Source of the DNA: Hyphomicrobiales bacterium
GTDB lineage: Bacteria > Pseudomonadota > Alphaproteobacteria > Rhizobiales > Rhizobiaceae
DNA length: 64,000 bases
Assembly: GCA_900469345.1 (NCBI GenBank)
Contig: UBWZ01000011.1
Location: forward strand, 62,001 to 126,000
Direction of reading: 5' to 3'
Shown here: positions 47,017-58,926 of the stretch, piece after piece
How positions within the stretch are numbered: the first letter of the stretch is position 1
How the letters are laid out: each line of letters starts with the position of its first letter
Program-made: the position numbers and the translations under genes
Notes under the pieces: model-generated
Told to the model about the DNA's origin: nothing
Databases searched by the model: none
Seen by the model: the letters and a program-made list of their open reading frames with translations, nothing else

Positions 47017-47551
47017 AGGCCTCGCCCGGATAGGCGCCCCAGATCTCGCCCTGCGCAACCCAGCCCTTGGTGCCTTCGGCCTCGGCATGGCACCAGTCGC
47101 CGTTGCATTCGTTGATCTTGATGACGACGCCGGGCTCGAGCTTGGCGACGAGGCTTGCCGTGGTCTGCGGATCGCGCCGCAGGTTCACATAGACGTCCTT
47201 GCCCTTGTCGCGCATCCACGGCGCGGCGATCGCCGTGCGTTCGCCCGACAGAAGCGCCTGGTTGACCCAGCCTTCCGTGCCCTCGGCATCGCGCACCCGG
47301 CGCCAGTTGTCGTATTCCTGGATGATCTCCATCGGCGTCCCCGCCTTCATGTACATCCAGGAGACGGCGTAGTCCGTGCTGGGACCGATACGGATATTGA
47401 CCTTCCTTGATTTGAGGCTGACAAAGCGCGGCAGCGGCAGGCCGCTGGCGCCCTTGGCGGCCCCTTGCGCTGAAGCGCTGTCTGATATCGACAGGCCGGC
47501 AACAAGGCTGGAGCAGAGAATGAGGAGGGTGGTGAAGGTGGCGATGCGCAT
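47009..47551 (-). CDS. Periplasmic protein with two bacterial SH3 domains
   Basis: A 180-residue exported protein. The signal peptide runs to about residue 28 (SASAQ). SH3 repeat one is near residues 42-102 (VNIRIGPSTDYAVSWMY ... WRRVRDAEGTEGWV), repeat two near 118-178 (VYVNLRRDPQTTASLVAKLEPG ... WCHAEAEGTKGWV). Such proteins bind peptidoglycan peptides. The 3' ends of this gene and the kinase overlap. Exact function is unknown. Confidence 0.9.
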   Translation of the reverse strand: MRIATFTTLLILCSSLVAGLSISDSASAQGAAKGASGLPLPRFVSLKSRKVNIRIGPSTDYAVSWMYMKAGTPMEIIQEYDNWRRVRDAEGTEGWVNQALLSGERTAIAAPWMRDKGKDVYVNLRRDPQTTASLVAKLEPGVVIKINECNGDWCHAEAEGTKGWVAQGEIWGAYPGEAFK

Positions 47552-47700
47552 GGCTGTCGTTCCGGCTGGGCCCAGGAAGAGCGTCGAGCGACCCCGCGAG
47601 GTTTCATTTGTCTTCGCCGGCGGGTCTGGTAGATAACGCCCTGGATGAACCGAATATCGCGTGACTTGGTTAAGGACATCTAAAGGCGACCCGCAACGAC

Positions 47701-48705
47701 ATGACGGCCAAGAAAAAACCTAAGGTCTATATCACCCGTAAACTGCCGGACGCGGTCGAAACCCGGATGCGCGAGCTGTTCGACGCGGAGCTCAACATCG
47801 ACGACGCGCCGCGGACCCGCGACCAGCTGGCAACCGCGATTGCCACCGCCGACGTTCTGGTGCCGACCGTCACCGACCGGATCGACGAATCGCTTCTCGC
47901 CCAGGCGGGTCCCCAGATGAAGCTGATCGCCAGTTTTTCCAACGGCACCGACCATATCGACGTCGATGCCGCCGCACGGCATGGCATCACCGTCACCAAC
48001 ACGCCGAACGTGCTGACCGAGGACACGGCGGACATGACCCTGGCGTTGATCCTGGCGGTCAACCGCCGGCTGACCGAAGGGTCGCGGGTCCTGACCGATC
48101 ACCCCGGTGACTGGACCGGCTGGAGCCCGACCTGGATGCTCGGCCGGCGGATCTGGGGCAAGCGCATCGGGATCGTCGGCATGGGCCGCATCGGCACTGC
48201 CGTTGCCCGCCGTGCCAAGGCCTTCGGCCTTGCGATCCACTACCACAACCGCACCCGCGTCAATCCGGCGACCGAGGAGGAGCTCGAGGCGACCTACTGG
48301 GACAGCCTCGACCAGATGCTCGCGCGCGTGGATGTGGTGTCGGTCAACTGCCCGTCCACCCCCGCCACCTTCCACCTTCTGTCGGCACGCAGGCTGGCGC
48401 TGATGCAGCCGACATCGATCATCGTCAACACCGCCCGCGGCGACATCATCGACGAAGCGGCGATGATCCAGCTCTTGCGCGAGCACCGCATCGCCGGTGC
48501 CGGCCTCGACGTCTATCAGAACGAACCGGCCGTCAATCCGAAGCTGCTGAAGCTTGCCAAGGAGGGACGGGTGGTGCTGATGCCGCATATGGGGTCTGCG
48601 ACGATCGAGGGACGGATCGAGATGGGCGACAAGGTCATCATCAATATCCGCACCTTCTTCGACGGTCACCGGCCGCCGAACCGGGTTCTGCCCGGCCGCA
48701 ACTGA
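47701..48705 (+). CDS. D-isomer 2-hydroxyacid dehydrogenase (glyoxylate/hydroxypyruvate reductase type)
   Basis: A 334-residue NAD(P)H-dependent dehydrogenase. The Rossmann glycine motif is GMGRIG. The catalytic triad is visible as Arg in NTARGD, Glu in YQNEP and His in MPHMGSA. The 'GWSPTWMLG' insertion is typical of the glycerate dehydrogenase/GyaR branch. Likely role: glyoxylate or hydroxypyruvate reduction. It stands alone, divergent from the SH3 gene. Confidence 0.92.
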   Translation: MTAKKKPKVYITRKLPDAVETRMRELFDAELNIDDAPRTRDQLATAIATADVLVPTVTDRIDESLLAQAGPQMKLIASFSNGTDHIDVDAAARHGITVTNTPNVLTEDTADMTLALILAVNRRLTEGSRVLTDHPGDWTGWSPTWMLGRRIWGKRIGIVGMGRIGTAVARRAKAFGLAIHYHNRTRVNPATEEELEATYWDSLDQMLARVDVVSVNCPSTPATFHLLSARRLALMQPTSIIVNTARGDIIDEAAMIQLLREHRIAGAGLDVYQNEPAVNPKLLKLAKEGRVVLMPHMGSATIEGRIEMGDKVIINIRTFFDGHRPPNRVLPGRN

Positions 48706-48720
48706 CCCGAAGCGCCCGGA

Positions 48721-49194
48721 TCAGCCGAGCCGCTTCTGCATCTCGATCGAGGTCGTCCGGTGATAGCCCGCATGGGAATTCTCAGCCGTCTTGACGAAGC
48801 CCCAGCGCTCGAAGGTCCGGTGGTTGTCGACAAGCTCGATCCTGGTCTCGAGCCGAAGCGCCGGAAGCGACCGCTCCCGTGCGACGGACTCGGCCACCGA
48901 CAGCAAAAGCCGGCCGATCCCGCTCCCCTGGCGCAAAGGCGCGATGGCAAGCTTCCCGACGTAGAGAAAGCCGGGCTCCGGACGGCAGAAGACGCAGCCC
49001 ACCAGATCGGCGCCGTCAACCGCAACAAAGCCGATCTCGTCGCGTGCCTTTTGCGCCAGGAGGTCGGCCGTCAGCCCGCGGGCCGAAGAGGGCGGATCGA
49101 TGACGCCGTCCATATAGGCAAACGAGCCTCGGATCAGCGCCAGCATGTCTTCCCAGCGCTCGAAGCCTGCATCTGCGCGGATGACCTCGACCAT
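48721..49194 (-). CDS. GNAT family N-acetyltransferase
   Basis: A 157-residue acetyltransferase. The acetyl-CoA binding loop is LRQGSGIGRLLL, followed by LETRIELVDNHRTFERWGF, the usual motif B. ATG 49194 fits the family N-terminus; GTG 49209 would overlap the moeB stop and add five residues. It is co-directional with moeB and recF. The substrate (protein, amine or small molecule) is not identifiable. Confidence 0.88.
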   Translation of the reverse strand: MVEVIRADAGFERWEDMLALIRGSFAYMDGVIDPPSSARGLTADLLAQKARDEIGFVAVDGADLVGCVFCRPEPGFLYVGKLAIAPLRQGSGIGRLLLSVAESVARERSLPALRLETRIELVDNHRTFERWGFVKTAENSHAGYHRTTSIEMQKRLG

Positions 49195-49205
49195 GCGACC
49201 CAGGC

Positions 49206-50000
49206 TCACTGTCCGGAAGCTCCGGGAGAGCGCCGGCGGTATCGGATGGTGTCGAAGCGGGCGGCGAGCGCGTCGTAAAGCATCAGCCGGCCGACAAGCG
49301 GGTCGCCGATGCCGGTCAGAAGCTTGATCACTTCCATCGCCATCAGCGTGCCGATGACGCCCGTCAGCGCGCCGACGACGCCGGCTTCGGCGCAGGCCGG
49401 GATCAGACCCTCCGGCGGCTGTTGCGGAAAGAGATCGCGATAGCCGGGAAGAAGAACGCCGTCCGGACCGGTCTCGTAGGGCTTCAGCACCGTCAGCGAC
49501 CCGTCGAAGCGTCCGACGGCACCGGTGACGAGCGGGATACGCGCCTGTTCGGCGGCATCGGCGGCGGCGTAGCGGGTATCGAAATTGTCCGAGCCGTCGA
49601 CGACGATGTCGAAACGCCGCAGATGCAGCGCGGCCCACTCCTGCGAGAAGCGTTCCTCGTGGTCGACGACCCGCACATGCGGATTGAGCCGTGCGATCGC
49701 CTCGCGGGCACTTTTCGTCTTCAGCTCGCCCACCGTCCCCGTGTCGTGGATGACCTGCCGCTGAAGATTGGACAGCGAAACCCGGTCGTCGTCGACGATG
49801 CCGAGCGTGCCGACGCCGGCGGCTGCCAGATATTCGAGAAGGGGAGCGCCGAGGCCACCCGCGCCGATCACCAGAACCCGTGCGCGTTTCAGTTTCTGCT
49901 GCCCGCCGCCGCCGATCTCCGGCAGCAGGAGATGCCGCCGGTAGCGCTCGATTTCCTCGGGTGAAAGGGGGGTGGCCGCAGGGAGATCCAGGTTATCCAT
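49206..50000 (-). CDS. moeB: MoeB/ThiF family adenylyltransferase, zinc cysteines missing
   Basis: A 264-residue E1-like enzyme that adenylates the C-terminus of a sulphur carrier (MoaD or ThiS). The ATP loop is GAGGLGAPLLEYLAAAG; the metal and adenylate Asp lies in VDDDRVSLSNLQRQV; the active Cys is in PACAEAGVVG. The two CxxC zinc motifs of E. coli MoeB are absent (GYRD instead of CxxC, and no C-terminal pair). It lies between the GNAT gene and recF. Confidence 0.92.
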   Translation of the reverse strand: MDNLDLPAATPLSPEEIERYRRHLLLPEIGGGGQQKLKRARVLVIGAGGLGAPLLEYLAAAGVGTLGIVDDDRVSLSNLQRQVIHDTGTVGELKTKSAREAIARLNPHVRVVDHEERFSQEWAALHLRRFDIVVDGSDNFDTRYAAADAAEQARIPLVTGAVGRFDGSLTVLKPYETGPDGVLLPGYRDLFPQQPPEGLIPACAEAGVVGALTGVIGTLMAMEVIKLLTGIGDPLVGRLMLYDALAARFDTIRYRRRSPGASGQ

Positions 50001-50032
50001 GACGCCATGATAGCACTGCCGGCGCCATGCTG

Positions 50033-51157
50033 TCAGCTGGAGATGCCGCCATGCGATACCGTGAAGAACTGCGCGCGTTCGCCGAGCGACGAAAACATCT
50101 GCCTGTCCGTGCCGGTCATGAAGGATTGCCCGCCGAGCCCGTCGATCAGGTCGAAGAGTGCCGCGCGCCGGCCCTCGTCCAGATGGGCGGCGATTTCATC
50201 CATCAGCAGGATAGGGGCAAAGCCGGTCATGTCCGCGGTCAACCGCGCATGGGCGAGCACCAGGCCGATCAGCAGCGCCTTCTGCTCGCCGGTGGAGCAG
50301 CGTTCCGCCTCCATGTCCTTCTCGCGATGCCGCACCAGAAGGTCGGCCCGGTGAGGTCCCTCCAGTGTGCGGCCGGCCGCAGCGTCCCGCCCGCGGCCCG
50401 TTTCCAGCGCGGCCCGGTAGCGGTCTTCGAGTTCTGCGGCGGGTGCGTCGCCGGTGTCGTCGAAAAAGCCCTTGAGGGCGAGAAGCGGCGTCGGAAACGG
50501 CGTATCGCCGCTTCTGGGGGATAGCCGGCGCAAAAGCCCCAGCATCTCCTGGCGGGCAGCCGCCATGGCAATGCCGAGCTCTGCCATCTGGGCTTCGATC
50601 GCACCGAGCCAGGCGGGGTCGAACCGGCCCTCCGACAAAAGCTTGTTGCGGCTGCGCATGGCGCGCTCGAAATCGCTGGCGCGGCGCCCATGCGCGGGAT
50701 CGAGCGACAGCACCAGACGGTCGAGGAACCGTCGCCGGTCGCCGGCCGCGCCGGTGAAGAGCCCGTCCATGGCGGGCGTCAGCCAGACCACGCTCAGATG
50801 ATCCGTCAGCTCTTCCGTCGACTTGGTCTGCGTGCCGTTGATGCGAAGCCTGCGGGAAACCGCCTCGCCGTCGCTGGCATCGATGCCAGTGCCGATCGCC
50901 GCCTCGCCTTCCATCCCCTCGATATCGGCAAAGACACTGAAGCCGCCGGCCGCACCCACCCGGGTGACGTCGCCAAGCACCGCGCGCCGCAGGCCGCGCC
51001 CCGGCGACAGGAAGGAAATCGCCTCGAGAAGATTGGTCTTGCCCGCGCCGTTCTCGCCGGTCAGCACCACATGCCGTCCGTTGAACCGCAGCGACGCCTC
51101 CGCGTAATTGCGGAAGTCGGTCAGGATCAGCCGTGAAAGGGAGGTCTTCTCAGCCAT
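50033..51157 (-). CDS. recF: DNA replication and repair protein RecF
   Basis: A 374-residue SMC-like ATPase loading RecA at gaps. Walker A is GENGAGKTNLLEA, the signature is STGEQKALLIGLVLAHA, and Walker B is ILLMDEIAAHLD. ATG 51157 is preferred over GTG 51163. In many bacteria recF sits with dnaA-dnaN; in Rhizobiales it is near moeB, as here. It works with RecR (35528-36133). Confidence 0.96.
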   Translation of the reverse strand: MAEKTSLSRLILTDFRNYAEASLRFNGRHVVLTGENGAGKTNLLEAISFLSPGRGLRRAVLGDVTRVGAAGGFSVFADIEGMEGEAAIGTGIDASDGEAVSRRLRINGTQTKSTEELTDHLSVVWLTPAMDGLFTGAAGDRRRFLDRLVLSLDPAHGRRASDFERAMRSRNKLLSEGRFDPAWLGAIEAQMAELGIAMAAARQEMLGLLRRLSPRSGDTPFPTPLLALKGFFDDTGDAPAAELEDRYRAALETGRGRDAAAGRTLEGPHRADLLVRHREKDMEAERCSTGEQKALLIGLVLAHARLTADMTGFAPILLMDEIAAHLDEGRRAALFDLIDGLGGQSFMTGTDRQMFSSLGERAQFFTVSHGGISS

Positions 51158-51477
51158 TGGCACTCAGATAGCTTTAACTGGACTGGAGCTAAGGAGTTGA
51201 GGCGGGAAAGGCAAGTATTTGCAGCGCAGCCGCGGCGGCTGATGGCACGCTCTTGCCGAACGGGCTCCGAAAGCCCGGTGACACGGACGTCGCTGTTGAG
51301 ATCTCTTCGGCCGCGGCGGCCGAACAGGCCTTTGGACTTAGTATTAGCTCATCCGCAACAGCTTATGATTAATGAAAAGCTAGGGTGGAGATTAAGACGA
51401 GCATTAACCCCATAGGTGGAAGTTACCTCGGACAGAACCGCTGGAATCAGCGGTCCGCGTGACACGAGGAGCGAACC
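51158..51477. other. 320-base upstream region of the chemoreceptor
   Basis: There is no gene. DNA at 51335-51410 is AT-rich and probably carries the promoter, but I find no confident -35/-10 pair. A perfect 7-bp stem-loop (51437-51443 with 51448-51454) lies in the 5' untranslated region, 10 bases before the GAGGAG ribosome site. Confidence 0.4.
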
Positions 51478-52977
51478 TTGACCAGCCAGAGCCGCCAAAC
51501 ATCACTCAAGGACCGATTGGACTTCATCGGTCTGGGACCAGCCGAATGCCAGCACCTGGCCGCCGCCGGCCCGGTCGTGAAAGAAACCGTCAACAGCGCC
51601 CTCGACGCGTTCTATCGCAAGTCAAAGGCCCATCCGCACACGGCTAAATTCTTCGCGAGCGAGGCGCATATCGCTCACGCCAAGGAACGCCAGGCGAGCC
51701 ATTGGGGCGTGATAACGTCTGGCCGCTACGACGATGCCTATGTCGAGGGCGTCAGCGCCATCGGCCGGACCCACGCCCGGTTGGGCCTGGAGCCGCAGTG
51801 GTATATCGGTGGCTACGCCCTCATTCTCGACGGCATTATCCGCGCCATGATCAAGACGGAGATGAGGGGCTTCTTCCAGGACAAGAAGGCAGCCGTGTTG
51901 GCCGACCGCATGTCCGCCGTCGTCAAGGCGGCGCTCCTCGACATGGACTACGCGATCTCGATCTATCTGGACGTGTTGAACACCCAGCGGCAGGAAGCGG
52001 AAACCGAACGCCAGAAGGTCAAGGAAGAGCAGGACAGAGCCATGTCGGCCTTGGAGGAGGCTCTGCAGGCCCTTTCCAGGGGGGATCTCACCAACGAACT
52101 CTACCAGCAGCTGGCGCCGAGCTTCACCACGCTCAAGGACAACTACAACTCCTCTCTGGCCTCGCTTGATTCGGCGATGAGCGAAATCAACAATTCGGTC
52201 AGTCAGGTCGAGGCCGAGGTTTCAGAAATTTCGAACGCTGCCGACAACATCGCCAAGCGCACGGAGCAGCAGGCCTCCGCGCTGGAGCAGACAGCGGCGG
52301 CACTCGAGGAAATCACCACGATCTCCCAGAATTCGGCGCACCGGACGCGCGAGGTTCAGCACATCGTCCAGGAATCGGCTGCCGAAACGGTGCGCTCCGG
52401 CCAGGTGGTCGAGCAGGCCATCACCGCGATGGGCGACATCGAACAGTCCTCTGAAAAGATGACGCAGATCATCGGTGTGATCGACGAAATCGCCTTCCAG
52501 ACTAACCTTCTGGCCTTGAATGCCGGTGTCGAGGCAGCGCGCGCTGGTGAGCAGGGCAAGGGATTTGCCGTCGTGGCGCAGGAAGTCCGCGAACTGGCGC
52601 AACGCTCGGCCGCGGCCGCCAAGGAAATCAAAGAACTGATCGACCGCTCGTCAGGCGACGTGCAACGCGGCGTGCAGCTGGTCAACAGGGCGGGAGAGGC
52701 GCTGGTCGGTATCGGCGAGCGGGTCAAGGCGATCGACGGGCACATCGCCTCCATCGTCCGGTCGGCCCAGGAACAGGCGTCCGGCATCGACGAGATCAAC
52801 TCGGCGGTCAGGAGCATGGACCAGATCACGCAGCAGAATGCGGCCCTGATGGAGGAGACGAGCGCGTCCGCACAGAGCCTCGTCGGGATCAGCGGACGCC
52901 TCGCATCGCTGATCGCACGCTTCCGGACACGCAGCGCTTCGGCCGCGCCGGCACAGCGCCAGAGAATGCGGGCCTGA
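51478..52977 (+). CDS. Globin-coupled methyl-accepting chemotaxis protein
   Basis: A 499-residue soluble aerotaxis-type receptor. Residues 1-165 are a protoglobin sensor: His99 in [17 protein letters not shown] is the expected proximal haem ligand. A coiled-coil linker is followed by the MCP signalling domain (about 225-480), whose hairpin tip reads [21 protein letters not shown]. There is no membrane segment. It resembles rhizobial IcpA and bacillar HemAT, which sense oxygen. The start is TTG 51478 with GAGGAG 8 bases upstream. It has no C-terminal pentapeptide, and no che genes are adjacent. Confidence 0.94.
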   Translation: MTSQSRQTSLKDRLDFIGLGPAECQHLAAAGPVVKETVNSALDAFYRKSKAHPHTAKFFASEAHIAHAKERQASHWGVITSGRYDDAYVEGVSAIGRTHARLGLEPQWYIGGYALILDGIIRAMIKTEMRGFFQDKKAAVLADRMSAVVKAALLDMDYAISIYLDVLNTQRQEAETERQKVKEEQDRAMSALEEALQALSRGDLTNELYQQLAPSFTTLKDNYNSSLASLDSAMSEINNSVSQVEAEVSEISNAADNIAKRTEQQASALEQTAAALEEITTISQNSAHRTREVQHIVQESAAETVRSGQVVEQAITAMGDIEQSSEKMTQIIGVIDEIAFQTNLLALNAGVEAARAGEQGKGFAVVAQEVRELAQRSAAAAKEIKELIDRSSGDVQRGVQLVNRAGEALVGIGERVKAIDGHIASIVRSAQEQASGIDEINSAVRSMDQITQQNAALMEETSASAQSLVGISGRLASLIARFRTRSASAAPAQRQRMRA

Positions 52978-53032
52978 TGGACCTCTGCAGTCGGGTCGCG
53001 TAGGCTGCGGTTCTCATCGAGAGGAGCGCACC

Positions 53033-53551
53033 ATGAGCGATCGACCCGACTGCATCCGCCATTGGCGCGAACTGGAAGACACCGAGGAAAAGCATTACCA
53101 GGGGGATGACGAGCCGATGGGCTTCGGTGCTCCCCTTGCTCGGCATTTCGGGCTGTCGCGTCTCGGCATCCATCACGTCCGGCTGCCTCCCGGCCGGCGC
53201 ACCTCCTTCCCCCACGCGGAAAGCACCGAGGAGGAATTTGTCTATGTCCTGGAGGGCGCACCGGACGTCTGGCTGGATGGAAATCTGCATCGCCTCGCCA
53301 AGGGAGATTCCGTCGGGTTTCCGGCAGGGACGGGAATGGCCCACACCTTCATCAACAATTCCGAGCAGGAAGCCCATCTGCTGGTGATCGGAGAAGCGGC
53401 CCGCGACGACAACCGGATCGTCTACCCGAGGAACATGGAGCGGCGCAGCCTGCGGTCGGACTGGTGGACGGATGCGCCCGCTCGTCCTATGGGAGACCAT
53501 GACGGCATGCCGGACGCGGTCCGCGCCTGGAAAGTGGTGGAGGAAAACTGA
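53033..53551 (+). CDS. Cupin domain protein
   Basis: A 172-residue single-domain cupin. Motif 1 is PHAESTEEEFVYVLEG, with metal ligands reduced to one His and Glu, and motif 2 is GFPAGTGMAHTFINNSE with a final His. A Glu/His pair at 65-71 and His near 103 could hold a metal. ATG 53033 follows GAGAGGAG. Function is unknown; sugar isomerase, dioxygenase or sensor are possible. It is followed after 1 base by slyX. Confidence 0.85.
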   Translation: MSDRPDCIRHWRELEDTEEKHYQGDDEPMGFGAPLARHFGLSRLGIHHVRLPPGRRTSFPHAESTEEEFVYVLEGAPDVWLDGNLHRLAKGDSVGFPAGTGMAHTFINNSEQEAHLLVIGEAARDDNRIVYPRNMERRSLRSDWWTDAPARPMGDHDGMPDAVRAWKVVEEN

Positions 53552-53552
53552 G

Positions 53553-53759
53553 GTGCACGACGAGCAAAGGCTTGTGACGCTGGAAGAACTGGCGGCTCAC
53601 CAGGCCAAGGTGATCGAGGAGCTGTCCGACCAGCTCGCGGAGCAATGGAAGGTGCTGGAGCAGACGCGTGCCAAGCTCGATCGCCTGACGGAGCGCTTCC
53701 TGACCCTGGAGGAAAGCTCGCTCGATGCGCCGGCCATCACCCGGCCGCCGCATTACTGA
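53553..53759 (+). CDS. slyX: SlyX family protein
   Basis: A 68-residue coiled-coil protein. The pattern RLVTLEELAAHQAKVIEELSD matches the SlyX N-terminal heptads and the tail ends in the conserved RPPHY. The start is GTG 53553, immediately after the cupin stop. The stop codon abuts the stop of the convergent LtrA gene (TGATCA). Function is unknown. Confidence 0.9.
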   Translation: MHDEQRLVTLEELAAHQAKVIEELSDQLAEQWKVLEQTRAKLDRLTERFLTLEESSLDAPAITRPPHY

Positions 53760-54935
53760 TCAGGCCGCCGTCCGGGCGTGTTTCAGGGCGACGTATTCCC
53801 AGGCCGCGACGAGCAGCAGAACGCCGTTGGCAAGCAGCTGGACGCCGAAATTCGGCAGCAGAGGCGTCGCAAGGAAGCACAGTCCAAGGATGATGACGCC
53901 TGCGATATGCGACGGCGGCAGGATCTGCGAGGCGACCCGTTTCATCCACCCGGCGCCGCCAAGAAACAGCATCGGCCCGCCAAGCAGCGCGAAGGCGTGC
54001 CCGAGTTCTCCCTGTTCGCCAGGGTGTGACAGGACGAAGTCCTCGCCCACGGCGGTAAGGATAATCCCGGCTACGATCGGCAGATGACCATAGACGAACA
54101 GGTGTTGCGCCGTCTTCTGCGGCGCCTCGCTGTCCTCCGCCTTGTCGGAAGCCCGTTCCTGGCCATCGTGGAAATAGATCCACCACATCAGAACCGTCGA
54201 CAGGAAGGCGGACATCAGGATCAGCGGCGTGCCGTCGTGCTCCAGATGCGATGAGGCGATCTTGCCGGTGGTGAGGATGGTTTCCCCAAGCGCGATCGTC
54301 ACGAAGAGGGCGCAGCGTTCCGCCAGATGCTCGCCCTTGATGTCGAGCGTTTCCTGCGGCGCCGCGCCCAGGCCGGGCAGCCGGTAGCGCAGGAGTGGTC
54401 CGACATACTCGACGACCAGCGCCGCCACCCAGAGTGAGAGCCGCAGACCGGGCTCCGCCAACCCGCCTGCGATCCACAGCACGCAGGAGACGAAAATCCA
54501 AAGGGTGATCCTGACGAAGGTGCGGAAGGACTGGTCGTCCGTGCCGCGAAAGGCGTAGAGCGCGAAAAGCGAGCGCCCCAGCTGCATGGCCGAATAGGCG
54601 ACCGCAAAGACGAGGCCGAGATCGGTAAAGGCGCGGGGCAGCGCAATTCCAAGGACGATGCCGAGAAACATCAGCGCAAACAGCAGCAGCCGCACCGGGA
54701 TGATCTCGGCGTTCAACAGGTTGGTCACCCAGGTCGTGTGGATCCACACCCACCACAGGGCAAAGATGAACAGCAGCGCCTTGGCGGCAATCCCGAAAGT
54801 AAAATCCTCGGCCAGCGTCTCGGAGAGCTGGATCAGCGCGAACACGAAGACGAGGTCGAAGAACAGCTCGGGAAAGCTCGGTTTCGTCGACTCCTGGTCT
54901 TCCTGGCGCAGCCAGTGGCGCTTGTCTGCGGACAT
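53760..54935 (-). CDS. Low temperature requirement A (LtrA) family membrane protein
   Basis: A 391-residue integral membrane protein of about ten to eleven helices. The family hallmarks are FPELFFDLVFVFALIQLSE near the start, WWVWIHTTW and the central HLAERCALFVTIALGETIL. ATG 54935 follows CGAGGAG; the open frame upstream is non-coding. The name derives from a Listeria cold mutant; the molecular role is unknown. Confidence 0.9.
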   Translation of the reverse strand: MSADKRHWLRQEDQESTKPSFPELFFDLVFVFALIQLSETLAEDFTFGIAAKALLFIFALWWVWIHTTWVTNLLNAEIIPVRLLLFALMFLGIVLGIALPRAFTDLGLVFAVAYSAMQLGRSLFALYAFRGTDDQSFRTFVRITLWIFVSCVLWIAGGLAEPGLRLSLWVAALVVEYVGPLLRYRLPGLGAAPQETLDIKGEHLAERCALFVTIALGETILTTGKIASSHLEHDGTPLILMSAFLSTVLMWWIYFHDGQERASDKAEDSEAPQKTAQHLFVYGHLPIVAGIILTAVGEDFVLSHPGEQGELGHAFALLGGPMLFLGGAGWMKRVASQILPPSHIAGVIILGLCFLATPLLPNFGVQLLANGVLLLVAAWEYVALKHARTAA

Positions 54936-55113
54936 CTGTTCTCCTCGTGTGGCCGATCGACGACTAGATAGGGCGCGTCGGCGGCGGCGGGGAGGGCGAC
55001 CGGATGCGCCGGCGGCCGGTCCTCGCCGTATGGATTGACCGGCGTCAATTTCGCCGCAGAAAGATTGTCTAGAGCTTGGATGCCGCAACAGGCCGGCCAC
55101 TGGGGCAATCGAG

Positions 55114-55695
55114 ATGACGGTGCTGCAGTTCGTGTTCGCCATTCTCGTATTGCTGTGCACACCCGGCCCCACCAACACGCTGATGGCGCTCGGCGGTTAC
55201 GAGCGTGGTTGGCTGGCGGCCTGGCCGCTCATCCTTGGCGAGCTCTGCGGCTACCTGGCGGTGATCGTGCCGGTCGCAACGCTTGCCGCGCCGGTCTTCG
55301 ACGCTTATCCGCAAGCAGGCCTCTTGGCGAAACTGCTCGCCGGGGTCTGGATTCTCTCTCTCAGCTACCGTCTCTGGACGACAAGGGCGGGAAGCGGGGG
55401 CCCGCCGAAGATTACGGTCCGCCAAGTCGCGCTGACGACGCTTCTCAACCCGAAAGCTCTGATCATCGCGCTGGTGATCATGCCGCATGGGGGATTTGTC
55501 GATTTGTTACCCTGGCTGGCGCTGTTTGCGCTGCTCGTCGGCCTCGCTGCCAATGGCTGGATCCTGGCCGGCATGTCGATGCGCCGGGCAACGCGCATCC
55601 ATATCGCGCCGGACCTCATCCGGAAGACAGCCGCGGCCTTCCTGCTGGTCTTTGCGACGATCCTGGCGGGGTCGTCGATCCACGCGCTGGCATAA
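55114..55695 (+). CDS. LysE family translocator
   Basis: A 193-residue membrane protein with five to six helices. The signature TPGPTNTLMALGGYERG at the first helix end defines the LysE/RhtB exporters of amino acids and related compounds. ATG 55114 lacks a strong ribosome site (GGGGCAATCGAG). It is divergent from the LtrA gene and converges on dnaJ. Confidence 0.88.
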   Translation: MTVLQFVFAILVLLCTPGPTNTLMALGGYERGWLAAWPLILGELCGYLAVIVPVATLAAPVFDAYPQAGLLAKLLAGVWILSLSYRLWTTRAGSGGPPKITVRQVALTTLLNPKALIIALVIMPHGGFVDLLPWLALFALLVGLAANGWILAGMSMRRATRIHIAPDLIRKTAAAFLLVFATILAGSSIHALA

Positions 55696-55742
55696 AAACG
55701 ATCTCTGAAGCGGCGTGTCGCCTGCTTCACCGGTCAGGGCTG

Positions 55743-55772
55743 CGGGCAATCGCTTGGCCGAGCGATTGCCCG
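55743..55772. terminator. Bidirectional hairpin between LysE and dnaJ genes
   Basis: A perfect 12-bp stem (55743-55754 with 55761-55772) and 6-base loop lie between convergent genes. No T tract follows on either strand, so termination would be weak or need Rho. Confidence 0.5.
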
Positions 55773-55791
55773 AAGATCTGGAAAGTGGGCT

Positions 55792-56925
55792 TCAGCCCTC
55801 GAAGAATTCCTTCATGCGGGCAAAAAAGCCGGTCGATTCCGGATTATTGTCCTTCGAGGAAATCTCCTCGAACTCCTGCAGCAGCTCGCGCTGGCGCTTG
55901 GTGAGCTTCTGCGGCGTCTCGATCTGGATCTGGATGTAGAGATCGCCCGTCTGCGACGACCGCAGCACCGGCATGCCCTTCGCCTTCAGGCGGAACTGCT
56001 TGCCTGCCTGCGTCCCTTCCGGGACCGTCACGCGCGATTTCGACCCGTCAAGCGTGCCGACGTCGAACGTACCGCCCAGCGCGGCGGTCGTCATCGAGAT
56101 CGGCACCATGCAGTAAAGATCGGCTCCGTCGCGCTGGAAGAACTCGTGCGGCTTCACAGACAGGAAGATGTAGAGGTCGCCGGATGGGCCACCCCGCGCG
56201 CCTGCCTCGCCTTCGCCCTGCAGCCGGATCCGCGTGCCGTCCTCGATCCCGGCCGGGATATTGACCGACAGCGACCGTTCTTCGGAAATGCGACCCTGGC
56301 CGTGGCACTTGCCGCACGGATCGGTGATCGTCTGTCCTCTGCCGTGGCAGGTCGGACAGGTACGCTCGACGGAGAAAAAGCCCTGGCTGGCGCGGACACG
56401 GCCGGAGCCCTGGCAGGTGGCGCAGGTCTTTGGCTGCGTGCCGGGCTTGGCGCCCGAGCCGGAACAGACTTCGCAGGTAATCGATGTCGGAACCCGGATC
56501 TGCGCCGTCTTGCCGGCATAGGCCTCTTCGAGGGTGATTTCCATGTTGTAGCGCAGATCGGCGCCACGCTCGCGTCCGCCGGAGGAACGGCGCGCCCGGC
56601 CGCCCCCCATCATCTCGCCGAAAATGTCTTCAAAGATATCGGAGAATCCACCGGCACCCGCGCCGCCGGAAAAGCCGCCACCGCCGCCCATGCCGCCCTG
56701 CTCGAAGGCCGCATGTCCGAACCTGTCATAGGCCGCCCGCTTCTGCGGATCCTTCAGGGTTTCGTAGGCCTCGTTCAGTTCCTTGAACTTGCGCTCGGCC
56801 TCGGCATCACCAGGATTCTTGTCCGGATGAAATTTCATGGCCAGCTTGCGGAAGGCACTTTTCAGTTCCTTCTCGTCAGCCGAACGGCCAACCCCCAGCG
56901 TTTCGTAAAAGTCAGCTTTTGCCAT
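55792..56925 (-). CDS. dnaJ: Chaperone protein DnaJ
   Basis: A 377-residue co-chaperone stimulating DnaK. The J domain covers residues 1-70 with HPD ([10 protein letters not shown]); a Gly/Phe-rich region spans 75-110. Four CxxCxGxG zinc repeats then begin [24 protein letters not shown] and CGKCHGQG, followed by the substrate-binding C-terminal half. ATG 56925 is the canonical start ([12 protein letters not shown]). It lies 96 bases after dnaK, same strand. Confidence 0.98.
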   Translation of the reverse strand: MAKADFYETLGVGRSADEKELKSAFRKLAMKFHPDKNPGDAEAERKFKELNEAYETLKDPQKRAAYDRFGHAAFEQGGMGGGGGFSGGAGAGGFSDIFEDIFGEMMGGGRARRSSGGRERGADLRYNMEITLEEAYAGKTAQIRVPTSITCEVCSGSGAKPGTQPKTCATCQGSGRVRASQGFFSVERTCPTCHGRGQTITDPCGKCHGQGRISEERSLSVNIPAGIEDGTRIRLQGEGEAGARGGPSGDLYIFLSVKPHEFFQRDGADLYCMVPISMTTAALGGTFDVGTLDGSKSRVTVPEGTQAGKQFRLKAKGMPVLRSSQTGDLYIQIQIETPQKLTKRQRELLQEFEEISSKDNNPESTGFFARMKEFFEG

Positions 56926-57021
56926 TAAGTGAACCGGCTCCGGAAAGGGGTCCGGCTGCACGATGGCAGCCGGATACTTTGCTCAACTATGGGTGAGGCC
57001 TAGGCCTCAGGCAACCAACGA

Positions 57022-58926
<1,905 letters not shown>

